Source of the DNA: Pseudomonadota bacterium
GTDB lineage: Bacteria > Pseudomonadota > Alphaproteobacteria > Acetobacterales > Acetobacteraceae
Assembly (NCBI GenBank): GCA_021808985.1
Contig: JAKBAQ010000168.1
Location: forward strand, 1-6,237
Length of the DNA stretch: 6,237 nt
Direction of reading: 5' to 3'
Program-made: the position numbers and the translations under genes
Shown here: positions 1 through 6,237 of the stretch, one piece after another
Numbering within the stretch: the stretch's first letter is position 1
Layout of the letters: every line of letters starts with the position of its first letter
The notes under the pieces: model-generated
What the model was told of the DNA's origin: nothing
Seen by the model: only the letters and a program-made list of their open reading frames with translations
Databases searched by the model: none

Positions 1-490
1 TGGCGTCCGAGCCGTGGTCCGGCTCGGTGAGCCCGGCACTCCAGTAGGATTCCCCAGCCAGCATCGGCGGAATATGGGCCGCCTGCTGCTCGGCCGTGCC
101 GAAATCGCGCAGCATCAGCGGCTGCACCAGATTCCCGACGATGGAATGTTCATTTTGCAGATCATTGTGCAGCCCCAGCCCTTTCGCGGCCAGATGCTCA
201 CGGATCACCGCCATGCCGAGATTGCTGCCATCCCGCCCGCCAAACGCCACGGGCAGCGCATAGCGGTAATGCCCGGCCGCATCCGCCAGGCGTTGCGCCC
301 TGTGCAGCAGCGCCTCCCATTCCTTGCGCGGTAGCCCGCCATTCTCGAAATCGGTGCGCGCATATTCACGGCGATGGTCAAAGAAGCGGATATTATCATC
401 CACCGCCTCCAGCGGCTTGATTTTGTCCGCGATGAAGCCATCCAGCTCACCCAGATAGGCGCTCAGCGCCTCAGGCAGTTCAAACAGCAT
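1..490 (-). CDS. Acyl-CoA dehydrogenase, N-terminal part (runs off left edge)
   Basis: This gene encodes a FAD-dependent acyl-CoA dehydrogenase, of which 163 codons are visible before the window edge. Such enzymes introduce an alpha,beta double bond into acyl-CoA thioesters in the cytoplasm. The visible part holds the helical N-terminal domain and enters the middle domain: the motif GLTEPDHGSDA at residues 153-163 matches the conserved LTEPxxGSD substrate/flavin segment. Residues around 81-115 (VAFGGRDGSNLGMAV, then HNDLQNEHSIVGN) are typical of the longer ACAD subgroup related to ACAD10/11 and LvaC rather than short-chain butyryl-CoA dehydrogenases. The start is the ATG at 490-488, with a GGGGG stretch a few bases upstream. 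It overlaps the 3' end of the kinase gene by 11 bases, so translation is probably coupled. In the levulinate pathway the equivalent enzyme acts on phosphorylated 4-hydroxyacyl-CoA. Extending that role here is inference from the neighbouring kinase. The catalytic base lies outside the window. Confidence 0.9.
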   Translation of the reverse strand, partial: MLFELPEALSAYLGELDGFIADKIKPLEAVDDNIRFFDHRREYARTDFENGGLPRKEWEALLHRAQRLADAAGHYRYALPVAFGGRDGSNLGMAVIREHLAAKGLGLHNDLQNEHSIVGNLVQPLMLRDFGTAEQQAAHIPPMLAGESYWSAGLTEPDHGSDA

Positions 491-1793
491 CGCCAATCCC
501 CCATCGTTCCCGCATCTGTTTCAGCGCGCTGTAGCGTGGCTGGTCGCAGCGCAGCCGCGCCTGCGCCGTGCGGCGCAGAGCCTGCCGCACGGCGGAGTCA
601 TCCAGCCCGGCTTCTCCGGCCAGCAGCCGCGCCGCCAGCGCTGCATCCCAGGCCGGACGGGCTTGCGCCAGCGCGCGCGCCGCCATCCCCAGCGCATTCA
701 GCGCCACGCCCGCCTCAAATGCCTCATGCCCGGCGAGAAGAGGCCGGATTTTCACCCGCAGCCATTCCGCCACGCCCTGCACCAGCTCCGCGTCCGAAGG
801 CTCGCCCCAGCACCGTTCCTCAAAACCCTCCACAGGCTCCGGCCTGCCCGCCGCCTCGTCCAGCAGGAGCAGAATATCCGCCTCGGCCTCTGAAACCCGG
901 CGGCCGATCACCAGCCGCTCCAGCGCACGGTCAGTGCCATCTCGCCAGAGCTGCGCCATCTCCAGGCAGATCAGCGCCCAGCTCAACGAGCCCGCCACCT
1001 GCCAGAAGCGCAGGCGCTCCGGCGTCATCCTGGCGCCGCCGGCCGCCTCATAGGCATGCAGAAACTCCTCCAGCGCCACCAGCCCCAGGGCCGGACGGTC
1101 CACCGCGCCAAACCGCCAGCTATTAATGCAGGCCCAGCCAATATCCTGGCACGGATCGCCCAGATGCGCGTTCTCCCAATCCAGCACCGCGGTCAGGGCG
1201 CCATCCATCACCAGCAGATTGCCCATGCGGAAATCGCCATGCACCAGCGCCGGCGGCACGGCGGGCGGCAGATTTTCCGCCAGCCAGCGCAACGCCAGCG
1301 CCAGCACCGGGCGTCCGCCGCCTTGCGTCTCGTAGAGCATGCGCATCCGCGCCAGCTCGGCCACGGCATCGCGCGCCGGCAGCGCCACATCCAGCGGCAA
1401 GGCATGAATGGCCGCGAGCTGCGCCGCGCACGCCGCCGCCAGCCCGCCCGCATCCATGGCAAAAATCCGCCGTGGCGCGGTGGTGCCCGGCAGCCGGTCC
1501 ATCACAAACCCTTCACCCAGCCCGTCCTGCGGGGCCAGCTCGCCAACCAAGGCCGGCACTTTCAGCCCCCGCGCGGCTGCCAGGCGCAACACCGCCGCCT
1601 CCGCCGCCATGCCAATCCCCGCCGCGCCGGCGCCATCGCCGTTGGGCAAGCGGCGCAGCACGCAGGCGCGCCCGCCCGCCATGAACGCCCAGCTTTCCAT
1701 ATTGGCGCCGCCGGACAGCCGGATAAGCCCCTCCACCGGCGCGGCGGCGCCGCTCAACCGCGCCAGCGCCGCCGCCAGGCGCGACACGTCCAT
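480..1793 (-). CDS. Phosphotransferase (APH-fold) kinase of ACAD10/11-LvaA type fused to a DUF6285-like C-terminal domain
   Basis: The 437-residue protein has an aminoglycoside-phosphotransferase-like kinase fold. Visible motifs are a nucleotide loop (LSGGANMESW, 26-35), the VLRRLP strand (45-50), the catalytic loop HGDFRMGN (185-192; D187 base, N192 metal ligand) and the metal-binding LDWENAHLGDP (204-214, D205). The VLRR and HGDFRxGN style is that of the kinase domain of ACAD10/11 and of LvaA, which phosphorylates 4-hydroxyacyl-CoA. It is not that of antibiotic-resistance enzymes. Residues from about 331 to 432 (starting PSDAELVQGVAEWL, with AFEAGVALNALGMAARAL at about 358-375) lie beyond the usual kinase end. 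They resemble the DUF6285 family, normally a separate ~100-residue protein next to such kinases. The start at ATG 1793 is chosen because it lies 4 bases after the aldehyde dehydrogenase stop; there is no clear Shine-Dalgarno, so coupling is likely. The 3' end overlaps the acyl-CoA dehydrogenase start. The kinase family is secure. Substrate and DUF6285 assignment are inference. Confidence 0.88.
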   Translation of the reverse strand: MDVSRLAAALARLSGAAAPVEGLIRLSGGANMESWAFMAGGRACVLRRLPNGDGAGAAGIGMAAEAAVLRLAAARGLKVPALVGELAPQDGLGEGFVMDRLPGTTAPRRIFAMDAGGLAAACAAQLAAIHALPLDVALPARDAVAELARMRMLYETQGGGRPVLALALRWLAENLPPAVPPALVHGDFRMGNLLVMDGALTAVLDWENAHLGDPCQDIGWACINSWRFGAVDRPALGLVALEEFLHAYEAAGGARMTPERLRFWQVAGSLSWALICLEMAQLWRDGTDRALERLVIGRRVSEAEADILLLLDEAAGRPEPVEGFEERCWGEPSDAELVQGVAEWLRVKIRPLLAGHEAFEAGVALNALGMAARALAQARPAWDAALAARLLAGEAGLDDSAVRQALRRTAQARLRCDQPRYSALKQMRERWGIGDAV

Positions 1794-1797
1794 GGAA

Positions 1798-3228
1798 TCA
1801 GGCCATGCTTTCGGCTGATTTCGGCACGTACACGGCCTTGCTCTGGGTGAAACCCAGCAGCCCCTCATGGCCGTTCTCGGCGCCATAGCCGGACTGCTTA
1901 TGCCCCGCGAGCGGCGTCACCGGCGTGTTCTGCAGATTCTGGTTGATCCAGACCGTCCCGGTCTCCAGCCGGTGCGCAACCCGCACCGCCGCATCCACAT
2001 CCCTGGCCCATACCGCGCCAGCCAGGCCGTATTCGCTGTCATTGGCGCGGGCGATCACCTCGTCCAGGTCAGAATATTTCAGCAGCGGCAAAATGGGGCC
2101 AAACGCCTCCTCGCGCACCACGTCGCTCTCTTCCGGCGGATTATCCACCAGAGTCAGCGGAATAAAATATCCCCCCTCGGGCACTGGCGCGCCCTGCAGC
2201 AAGGTTAGCCCCTGCGCGCGCGCCTGCGCCAGCATCGCCTTCACCCGCTCATATTGCGGCTTGTTCTGGATGGGGCCAAACGCCGTCCCCTGCTCGGCGC
2301 CATCCCCCACCTTGGCCGCCAGCGCCAGCGCGTGCAGCCGCGCGCGCAGCGCATCGTAGATATCCTCATGCACATACATGCGCTTGGTGGCCACGCACAC
2401 CTGGGCTGAATTGTAGAAAGCACCATGGAACAATTTCGGCGCCACCGCATCCACGTCCACATCCGGCAGCACGATGGCGGCATCATTGCCGCCCAGCTCC
2501 AGCGTGATGCGCTTGAGCCCCGCGGCGGCGGCGGCCATCACCCGTTTGCCGGTCGCCGTCGAGCCGGTGAAGCTGATTTTGGCAAAACCGGGATGGCTGG
2601 TCATCAGCGGCCCCAGCGCGTCATCGCCAGAGATCACGTTGAACACGCCCGGCGGAAAGCAATCCCCGATCAGTTCGCCGATTTTCAGCGTGGTCAGCGG
2701 TGTGAAGGGCGAGGGTTTCACCACGATGGTATTACCCGTCAGCAGCGCCGGGGCGATCTTCCAGGCCGCCAGCAGCACCGGAAAATTCCACGGCACCAAA
2801 GCCGCCACCACGCCCAGCGGCTCATGATGCACCTCCACGCGGCGCTCCGGCGTATCCTCGGTGATCTCCACCTTCAGGCCCTGTTTGGAAATCTGCGAAA
2901 ACCAGTAGGCCGCGCCGAGAATTTCCTCCTTGGCGGCGGGCAGCGGGCGGCCCTGCTCGGCGGTGAACAGGGCCGCGAGCGCATCGGCATTCTCCGCCAG
3001 GCGTTTCACCACTGATTTCAGCGCCTTCTGGCGCTCCGGCAATGGCGTGGCCTTCCAGCCGGGGAATGCGGCGCGCGCGGCGCCCACGGCCGCCTCCAGT
3101 TCCGCCGGCCCGGCATTGGGCGCCTGCGCGAACACCTGGCCGGTCGCCGGATTGACCACGGGCAGGCGCGCCGACGTGTCGGCCAGAGCGCCGCCAATGG
3201 TGAGTTTATATGCGCCAGAAAAATCCAT
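1798..3228 (-). CDS. NAD(P)-dependent aldehyde dehydrogenase
   Basis: This is a full-length (476 aa) member of the aldehyde dehydrogenase superfamily, oxidising an aldehyde to a carboxylic acid with NAD(P)+. All landmarks are present in order: PWNFP (146-150, N148 oxyanion residue), VVKPSPFTP (169-177, K171 cofactor contact), FTGSTATGKR (220-229, cofactor loop), LELGGND (243-249, general base E244), the catalytic-cysteine segment NSAQVCVATKR (273-283, C278), EEAFGP (373-378) and a C-terminal SGYGAENG (446-453). The cysteine segment reads AQVC where most relatives have GQxC. The start ATG at 3228 is preceded by GGAGGG only 4 bases away (3233-3238) and another GGAGG further up. It follows the tetR gene by 98 bases and leads directly into the kinase gene. 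The substrate cannot be read from sequence. Context suggests a fatty or branched-chain aldehyde whose acid is then handled as a CoA ester. Confidence 0.93.
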   Translation of the reverse strand: MDFSGAYKLTIGGALADTSARLPVVNPATGQVFAQAPNAGPAELEAAVGAARAAFPGWKATPLPERQKALKSVVKRLAENADALAALFTAEQGRPLPAAKEEILGAAYWFSQISKQGLKVEITEDTPERRVEVHHEPLGVVAALVPWNFPVLLAAWKIAPALLTGNTIVVKPSPFTPLTTLKIGELIGDCFPPGVFNVISGDDALGPLMTSHPGFAKISFTGSTATGKRVMAAAAAGLKRITLELGGNDAAIVLPDVDVDAVAPKLFHGAFYNSAQVCVATKRMYVHEDIYDALRARLHALALAAKVGDGAEQGTAFGPIQNKPQYERVKAMLAQARAQGLTLLQGAPVPEGGYFIPLTLVDNPPEESDVVREEAFGPILPLLKYSDLDEVIARANDSEYGLAGAVWARDVDAAVRVAHRLETGTVWINQNLQNTPVTPLAGHKQSGYGAENGHEGLLGFTQSKAVYVPKSAESMA

Positions 3229-3326
3229 GCTTCCCTCCGCCCTCCACGTTTGAGGGACTGGGTAGCAAGAAGCGCCTCGCAGCGCAATACATAACTAACC
3301 GATTAAACAAAATACCGCGACGGCGC
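3229..3326 (-). promoter_or_regulatory. Upstream region of the aldehyde dehydrogenase-kinase-ACAD genes
   Basis: This 98-base gap separates the tetR stop from the aldehyde dehydrogenase start. Its tetR-proximal third (about 3286-3315) is markedly AT-rich against the surrounding genes, which fits a promoter or operator. No convincing -35/-10 pair is visible, however. The gene-proximal end carries a strong ribosome binding site: GGAGGG on the minus strand at 3238-3233, 4 bases from the ATG, and GGAGG again at 3245-3241. The plus-strand heptamer CGATTAA at 3300-3306 recurs in the divergent control region (4082-4088). Whether tetR and the downstream genes share one transcript is undecided. Confidence 0.35.
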
Positions 3327-3968
3327 TTACCCCTTGCGCAACGCCTTGATCGCCATGGTGGCGACAAAATCCGCGTACCCCTCACGCAGCTCCTGCGAGA
3401 TCTCGGTGACCCCGAACGCGTATTTCAGCGATTGCCGGCCAAAGAAAAGCTGGTCGCACGCGCCCACCACGGCATAATAAAAATACATGGGCTTCACTTC
3501 GCGGAACAACCCGGCCTCCGCCCCTTCGCGCAGCAGCCGCTCTTCCGCCGCCACCAGCGGGCTGACGAAGAAATCCACCAGATCATGCACCACGGCCTCA
3601 TCCTTGCTCTCCAGCAATTCATGGATCAGCCGGTTGAGATAAGGGAATTTGGCGTAGGTGTTGATGATCCCCGCCACGTGGAAACGTATTTTCTGCTCCA
3701 CCGAGATATTCATGGCGAGCAGATGCTCCAATTGCCCCAGCGCGGTGTGCGCGTCGCGCCGCACCAGGGCCAGCAGCAGCCCCTCCTTGTTGCGGTAATG
3801 GTATTTCACCAGCGCTGAATTGAGCTTGGACGCCTCGGCGACATCGCTCAGCGACACGTCGGTCGAATTTCGCTCGGTCAGAATCTTGCTGGCAGCCTCC
3901 AGCAACTGCTCCGCGGAGTTACGGCGACGGCGGCGCTTGGCGGGCGATTCAAGGTTGAGCGAATTCAT
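3327..3968 (-). CDS. TetR/AcrR-family transcriptional regulator
   Basis: This 213-residue protein has the size and layout of a TetR-family repressor. Residues about 18-66 form the N-terminal DNA-binding domain. It contains the helix-turn-helix run VSLSDVAEASKLNSALVKYH (38-57), followed by the signature YRNKEGLLLAL (58-68). The remainder (about 70-213) is an alpha-helical ligand-binding and dimerisation domain without recognisable specificity. A basic patch, KRRRRR (11-16), precedes helix 1 and could add minor-groove contacts. The start is taken as ATG 3968; a TTG immediately upstream at 3971 is also in frame. No good Shine-Dalgarno precedes either. It is the first gene of the leftward series and sits beside the divergent control region, so autorepression and control of both arms, relieved by an acyl-CoA or free acid, is a reasonable inference from the family. 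Confidence 0.92.
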   Translation of the reverse strand: MNSLNLESPAKRRRRRNSAEQLLEAASKILTERNSTDVSLSDVAEASKLNSALVKYHYRNKEGLLLALVRRDAHTALGQLEHLLAMNISVEQKIRFHVAGIINTYAKFPYLNRLIHELLESKDEAVVHDLVDFFVSPLVAAEERLLREGAEAGLFREVKPMYFYYAVVGACDQLFFGRQSLKYAFGVTEISQELREGYADFVATMAIKALRKG

Positions 3969-4050
3969 CAATCAATCAGTCTGAAGCAGTCGTTTCGATA
4001 TAAATCAGCAATCTAGGCATGTTTTCCGAGTCCCACAACCCTCAACCTCC

Positions 4051-4062
4051 CGGCCAAGGCCG
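4051..4062. repeat. 12-base perfect palindromic element CGGCC-AA-GGCCG
   Basis: The sequence CGGCC AA GGCCG is an inverted repeat with 5-base arms and a 2-base spacer, sitting near the middle of the divergent control region. The short spacer argues against an RNA hairpin and is more compatible with a dimeric DNA-binding site. In GC-rich DNA such a palindrome can also arise by chance, so an operator role is only a possibility. Confidence 0.3.
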
Positions 4063-4067
4063 TTTTC

Positions 4068-4092
4068 ATAATTTAAAGCATCGATTAATTAT
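4068..4092. promoter_or_regulatory. Candidate operator: AT-rich inverted repeat ATAATT-N13-AATTAT
   Basis: Six-base arms ATAATT (4068-4073) and AATTAT (4087-4092) are exact reverse complements around a 13-base centre. The site lies just upstream of the likely -35 element of the racemase gene. That position and size would suit a TetR-family dimer blocking the rightward promoter. The inner bases are not symmetrical, and AT-rich repeats occur readily by chance, so the call is tentative. Confidence 0.25.
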
Positions 4093-4095
4093 ATA

Positions 4096-4124
4096 TTGTC
4101 ACACTCCCCCCCGTTCTGTATAGC
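4096..4124 (+). promoter_or_regulatory. Candidate sigma70-type promoter for the racemase-HSD10-ACAD genes
   Basis: TTGTCA at 4096-4101 (five of six bases of the -35 consensus) and TATAGC at 4119-4124 (four of six of the -10 consensus) are separated by 17 bases. Transcription would begin near 4131, leaving a leader of only about 16 bases that just includes the ribosome binding site. An alternative -10, TGTATA at 4117-4122, would give 15-base spacing. Confidence 0.4.
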
Positions 4125-4131
4125 TCCCCTT

Positions 4132-4137
4132 GGGAGG
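4132..4137 (+). promoter_or_regulatory. Ribosome binding site GGGAGG of the racemase gene
   Basis: GGGAGG ends nine bases before the ATG at 4147. It decides the start: the same frame is open further upstream to a TTG at 4096, but that TTG lies within the candidate -35 element and lacks a Shine-Dalgarno. Confidence 0.7.
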
Positions 4138-4146
4138 ATACAAAGG

Positions 4147-5235
4147 ATGGCGGGCGCCCTGCATGGCATACGCGTTGTGGAACTGGCCGGCATCGGCCCG
4201 GCGCCGTTTGCGGCCATGATGCTGGCCGACCACGGCGCGGAAGTGATCCGCATCACCCGCCCCGGCGCCATGTTTGAGCCCACCGACATTCTCAACCGCT
4301 CGCGCCGCGGCGTGACTCTGGATCTGAAATCCGCCACGGACCGGGACAAATTGAAGGCGCTGATCCGCGATGCCGACGCGCTGATCGAAGGCTTCCGCCC
4401 CGGCGCCATGGAGCGGCTGGGGTTGGGGCCGGATATCCTGCTGGCCGAGAACCCGGCCCTGGTCTATGGCCGCATGACCGGCTGGGGCCAGGAGGGACCG
4501 CTGGCCCACGCCGCCGGGCATGATATCAACTACATCGCCCTTTCCGGCGCCCTGCACTGCTTTGGCCGCGCCGGCGAGGCGCCGGTGCCGCCGGTCAATC
4601 TGGTGGGAGATTTCGGCGGCGGCGGCATGCTGCTGGCCTTCGGCCTGCTCGCGGCCCTGCTGAATGCCCGCGCAACCGGCCAGGGCCAGGTGGTGGATTG
4701 CGCCATGACCGATGGCGCCGCGCTGCTGCTCTCCATGGTGCTCGGCTTCCGCGCCGCCGGCGCCTGGTCTGATACCCGCGGCACCAACCTGCTGGATACC
4801 GGCGCGCCCTTCTATGACGTGTACGAAACCAGGGACGGCAAATACATCGCCCTCGGCGCCATCGAGCCGCAATTCTACGCCATCCTGCGCGAAAAACTCG
4901 GCCTGACGGACGCATTGTTCGCCCCCCAGAACGACCCGGCCTTCTGGCCAGCCCAGCGCGCCGCCCTCGCCGCGCGCATCAAAACCCTCACCCGTGAGGA
5001 ATGCTGCGCCCGTCTGGAAGGCAGCGATGCCTGCTTCGCCCCCGTGCTCTCGCCCGCCGAGGCCCCCACCCACCCGCATAATGCCGCGCGCGGCATGTTC
5101 GTGGACTGCGCCGGCTTCCCCCAGCCAGCCCCGGCGCCGCGCTTTTCCCGCACGCCCGCCCCTCTCCCCACCGCCCCGGCGCCTCCTGGCGGCGCGGCGG
5201 AATTCCTCGCCGAACGCGGCCGCACGGTCGCCTGA
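4147..5235 (+). CDS. Alpha-methylacyl-CoA racemase (family III CoA-transferase superfamily)
   Basis: The 362-residue product interconverts (2R)- and (2S)-2-methylacyl-CoA esters, which is needed because acyl-CoA dehydrogenases of beta-oxidation accept the 2S form. It opens with the family start [20 protein letters not shown] (7-26). It then carries [12 protein letters not shown] (84-95), MTGWGQEGP (110-118), GHDINY (124-129), [10 protein letters not shown] (151-160), [13 protein letters not shown] (209-221) and [10 protein letters not shown] (235-244). Compared from memory with the Mycobacterium tuberculosis enzyme MCR, the catalytic His, Asp and Glu are all present as H125, D155 and E240. 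This pattern and the close resemblance separate it from CaiB/BaiF-type CoA-transferases of the same fold, which use a single catalytic aspartate. The C-terminal 35 residues are proline/alanine-rich, with the usual APRFSRTP. It heads the rightward gene series and is followed after 29 bases by the HSD10-like gene. A CoA-transferase role remains the less likely alternative. Confidence 0.92.
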   Translation: MAGALHGIRVVELAGIGPAPFAAMMLADHGAEVIRITRPGAMFEPTDILNRSRRGVTLDLKSATDRDKLKALIRDADALIEGFRPGAMERLGLGPDILLAENPALVYGRMTGWGQEGPLAHAAGHDINYIALSGALHCFGRAGEAPVPPVNLVGDFGGGGMLLAFGLLAALLNARATGQGQVVDCAMTDGAALLLSMVLGFRAAGAWSDTRGTNLLDTGAPFYDVYETRDGKYIALGAIEPQFYAILREKLGLTDALFAPQNDPAFWPAQRAALAARIKTLTREECCARLEGSDACFAPVLSPAEAPTHPHNAARGMFVDCAGFPQPAPAPRFSRTPAPLPTAPAPPGGAAEFLAERGRTVA

Positions 5236-5264
5236 TCCCTAGACACAAGAACGGAACCAAGCTC

Positions 5265-6047
<783 letters not shown>

Positions 6048-6051
6048 GCCC

Positions 6052-6237
6052 ATGGATTTCTCCCTGGCCCCCGAGCAAGAGCAGATCCGCGACACGCTGC
6101 GCGGGTTTCTGGCCGACCGTTATGATTTCGCGGCCCGCCAGACGGCGGTGCGCGGCGAAGCCGGCTGGCGGCCCGACATCTGGCGCGCCTTCGCCACGGA
6201 GCTGGAGATGCTCGGCCTCACCCTGCCGGCGCGCGCC
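6052..6237 (+). CDS. Acyl-CoA dehydrogenase, N-terminal fragment (runs off right edge)
   Basis: The first 62 codons of a second acyl-CoA dehydrogenase are visible. The opening MDFSLAPEQEQIRDTLRGFL (1-20), followed by ADRYDFAAR (21-29) and a tryptophan-containing helix leading to ELEMLGLTLP (50-59), matches the N-terminal helical domain of the family. The ADRYDF segment recalls the small subunit of pimeloyl-CoA-dehydrogenase-type enzymes (PimD-like). It is clearly different in sequence from the acyl-CoA dehydrogenase at the left edge. The ATG follows the HSD10-like stop by 4 bases without an obvious Shine-Dalgarno, so it is probably translated by coupling within the same transcript. No catalytic residues fall inside the window, so substrate class is open. 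Confidence 0.85.
   Translation, partial: MDFSLAPEQEQIRDTLRGFLADRYDFAARQTAVRGEAGWRPDIWRAFATELEMLGLTLPARA

Larger units (their letters stand above)
3969..4146. promoter_or_regulatory. Divergent intergenic control region between tetR and the racemase gene
   Basis: This is the only sizeable non-coding stretch in the window, and it is visibly AT-rich in two blocks (about 3990-4015 and 4065-4100) inside GC-rich surroundings. It must carry the promoters for the leftward tetR gene and the rightward racemase gene. For tetR, the best minus-strand pair I find is TTGTGG (4038-4033) and TAGATT (4015-4010) with 17 bases between, which is a weak match. Candidate operator elements are listed separately. No RNA gene or riboswitch structure is evident. 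Confidence 0.6.

Noticed and set aside
374..1126. Plus-strand open frame of 250 codons, very rich in proline and alanine
   Set aside because: Low-complexity antisense reading of the kinase C-terminus and the acyl-CoA dehydrogenase start; no ribosome site or homology signal.
480..1793. Aminoglycoside-resistance kinase
   Set aside because: It shares only the fold and HGDxxxxN motif. The surrounding acyl-CoA genes, the VLRR strand and the extra C-terminal domain point to the ACAD10/11-LvaA type.
1056..1850. Plus-strand open frame of 264 codons opposite the kinase gene
   Set aside because: Arginine/glutamine/histidine-rich shadow without domains; the minus strand has recognisable kinase motifs throughout.
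1794..1886. Possible upstream start of the kinase gene at 1886
   Set aside because: It would overlap the aldehyde dehydrogenase by about 90 bases and add a basic, cysteine-containing tail absent from the family; ATG 1793 fits the family N-terminus.
3305..3326. Intrinsic terminator after tetR (CCG-TCG-CGG followed by TATTTTGTTT on the minus strand)
   Set aside because: The stem is only 3-4 base pairs with a 3-base loop, too weak to call a terminator, although the T-rich tail is suggestive.
3966..3985. Short direct repeats near the tetR start (CAATCAATC and CAGTC...CAGTC)
   Set aside because: Too short and irregular to be a repeat array or a convincing operator.
4096..4146. Possible upstream TTG start of the racemase at 4096
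   Set aside because: It lies inside the candidate -35 element with no Shine-Dalgarno. The ATG at 4147 has GGGAGG upstream and matches the known family N-terminus.
4099..5079. Minus-strand open frame of 326 codons opposite the racemase gene
   Set aside because: Histidine/glutamine/glycine-rich product without any family signature, fully overlapping the racemase, whose catalytic motifs are clear.

Overview
The window is GC-rich (by eye roughly two thirds G+C, with strong C/G preference at third codon positions). It is almost fully coding and contains no mobile elements, RNA genes or CRISPR repeats that I can see. The gene families and base composition suggest the chromosome of a GC-rich proteobacterium, most likely an alphaproteobacterium. 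That placement is an inference and no marker gene settles it.

The layout is a divergent catabolic locus built around a short AT-rich control region at about 3969-4146. Leftward (minus strand) run a TetR-family repressor (3327-3968), an aldehyde dehydrogenase (1798-3228), a phosphotransferase-fold kinase of the ACAD10/11 and LvaA type with an extra C-terminal domain (480-1793), and the N-terminal third of an acyl-CoA dehydrogenase that leaves the left edge (1-490). The last three genes are tightly packed: a 4-base gap, then an 11-base overlap. Rightward (plus strand) run an alpha-methylacyl-CoA racemase (4147-5235), a type II 3-hydroxyacyl-CoA dehydrogenase of the HSD10 family (5265-6047), and the start of a second, different acyl-CoA dehydrogenase (6052-6237) that leaves the right edge.

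Together the genes look like an acyl-CoA catabolic module for a methyl-branched and/or hydroxylated acid. The aldehyde dehydrogenase would make the free acid. The racemase would set the 2-methyl stereochemistry needed by acyl-CoA dehydrogenases. The HSD10-like enzyme would oxidise a (2-methyl-)3-hydroxyacyl-CoA. The kinase plus its adjoining acyl-CoA dehydrogenase resemble the 4-hydroxyacyl-CoA phosphorylation/dehydration pair known from bacterial levulinate catabolism and human ACAD10/11. No acyl-CoA ligase, enoyl-CoA hydratase or thiolase lies inside the window, so the pathway is incomplete as seen. The TetR protein beside the divergent promoters is the obvious candidate regulator.

The most notable single item is the kinase gene. 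Its C-terminal ~105 residues look like the small DUF6285-type protein that is usually a separate neighbouring gene, so this appears to be a natural fusion of the two partners.
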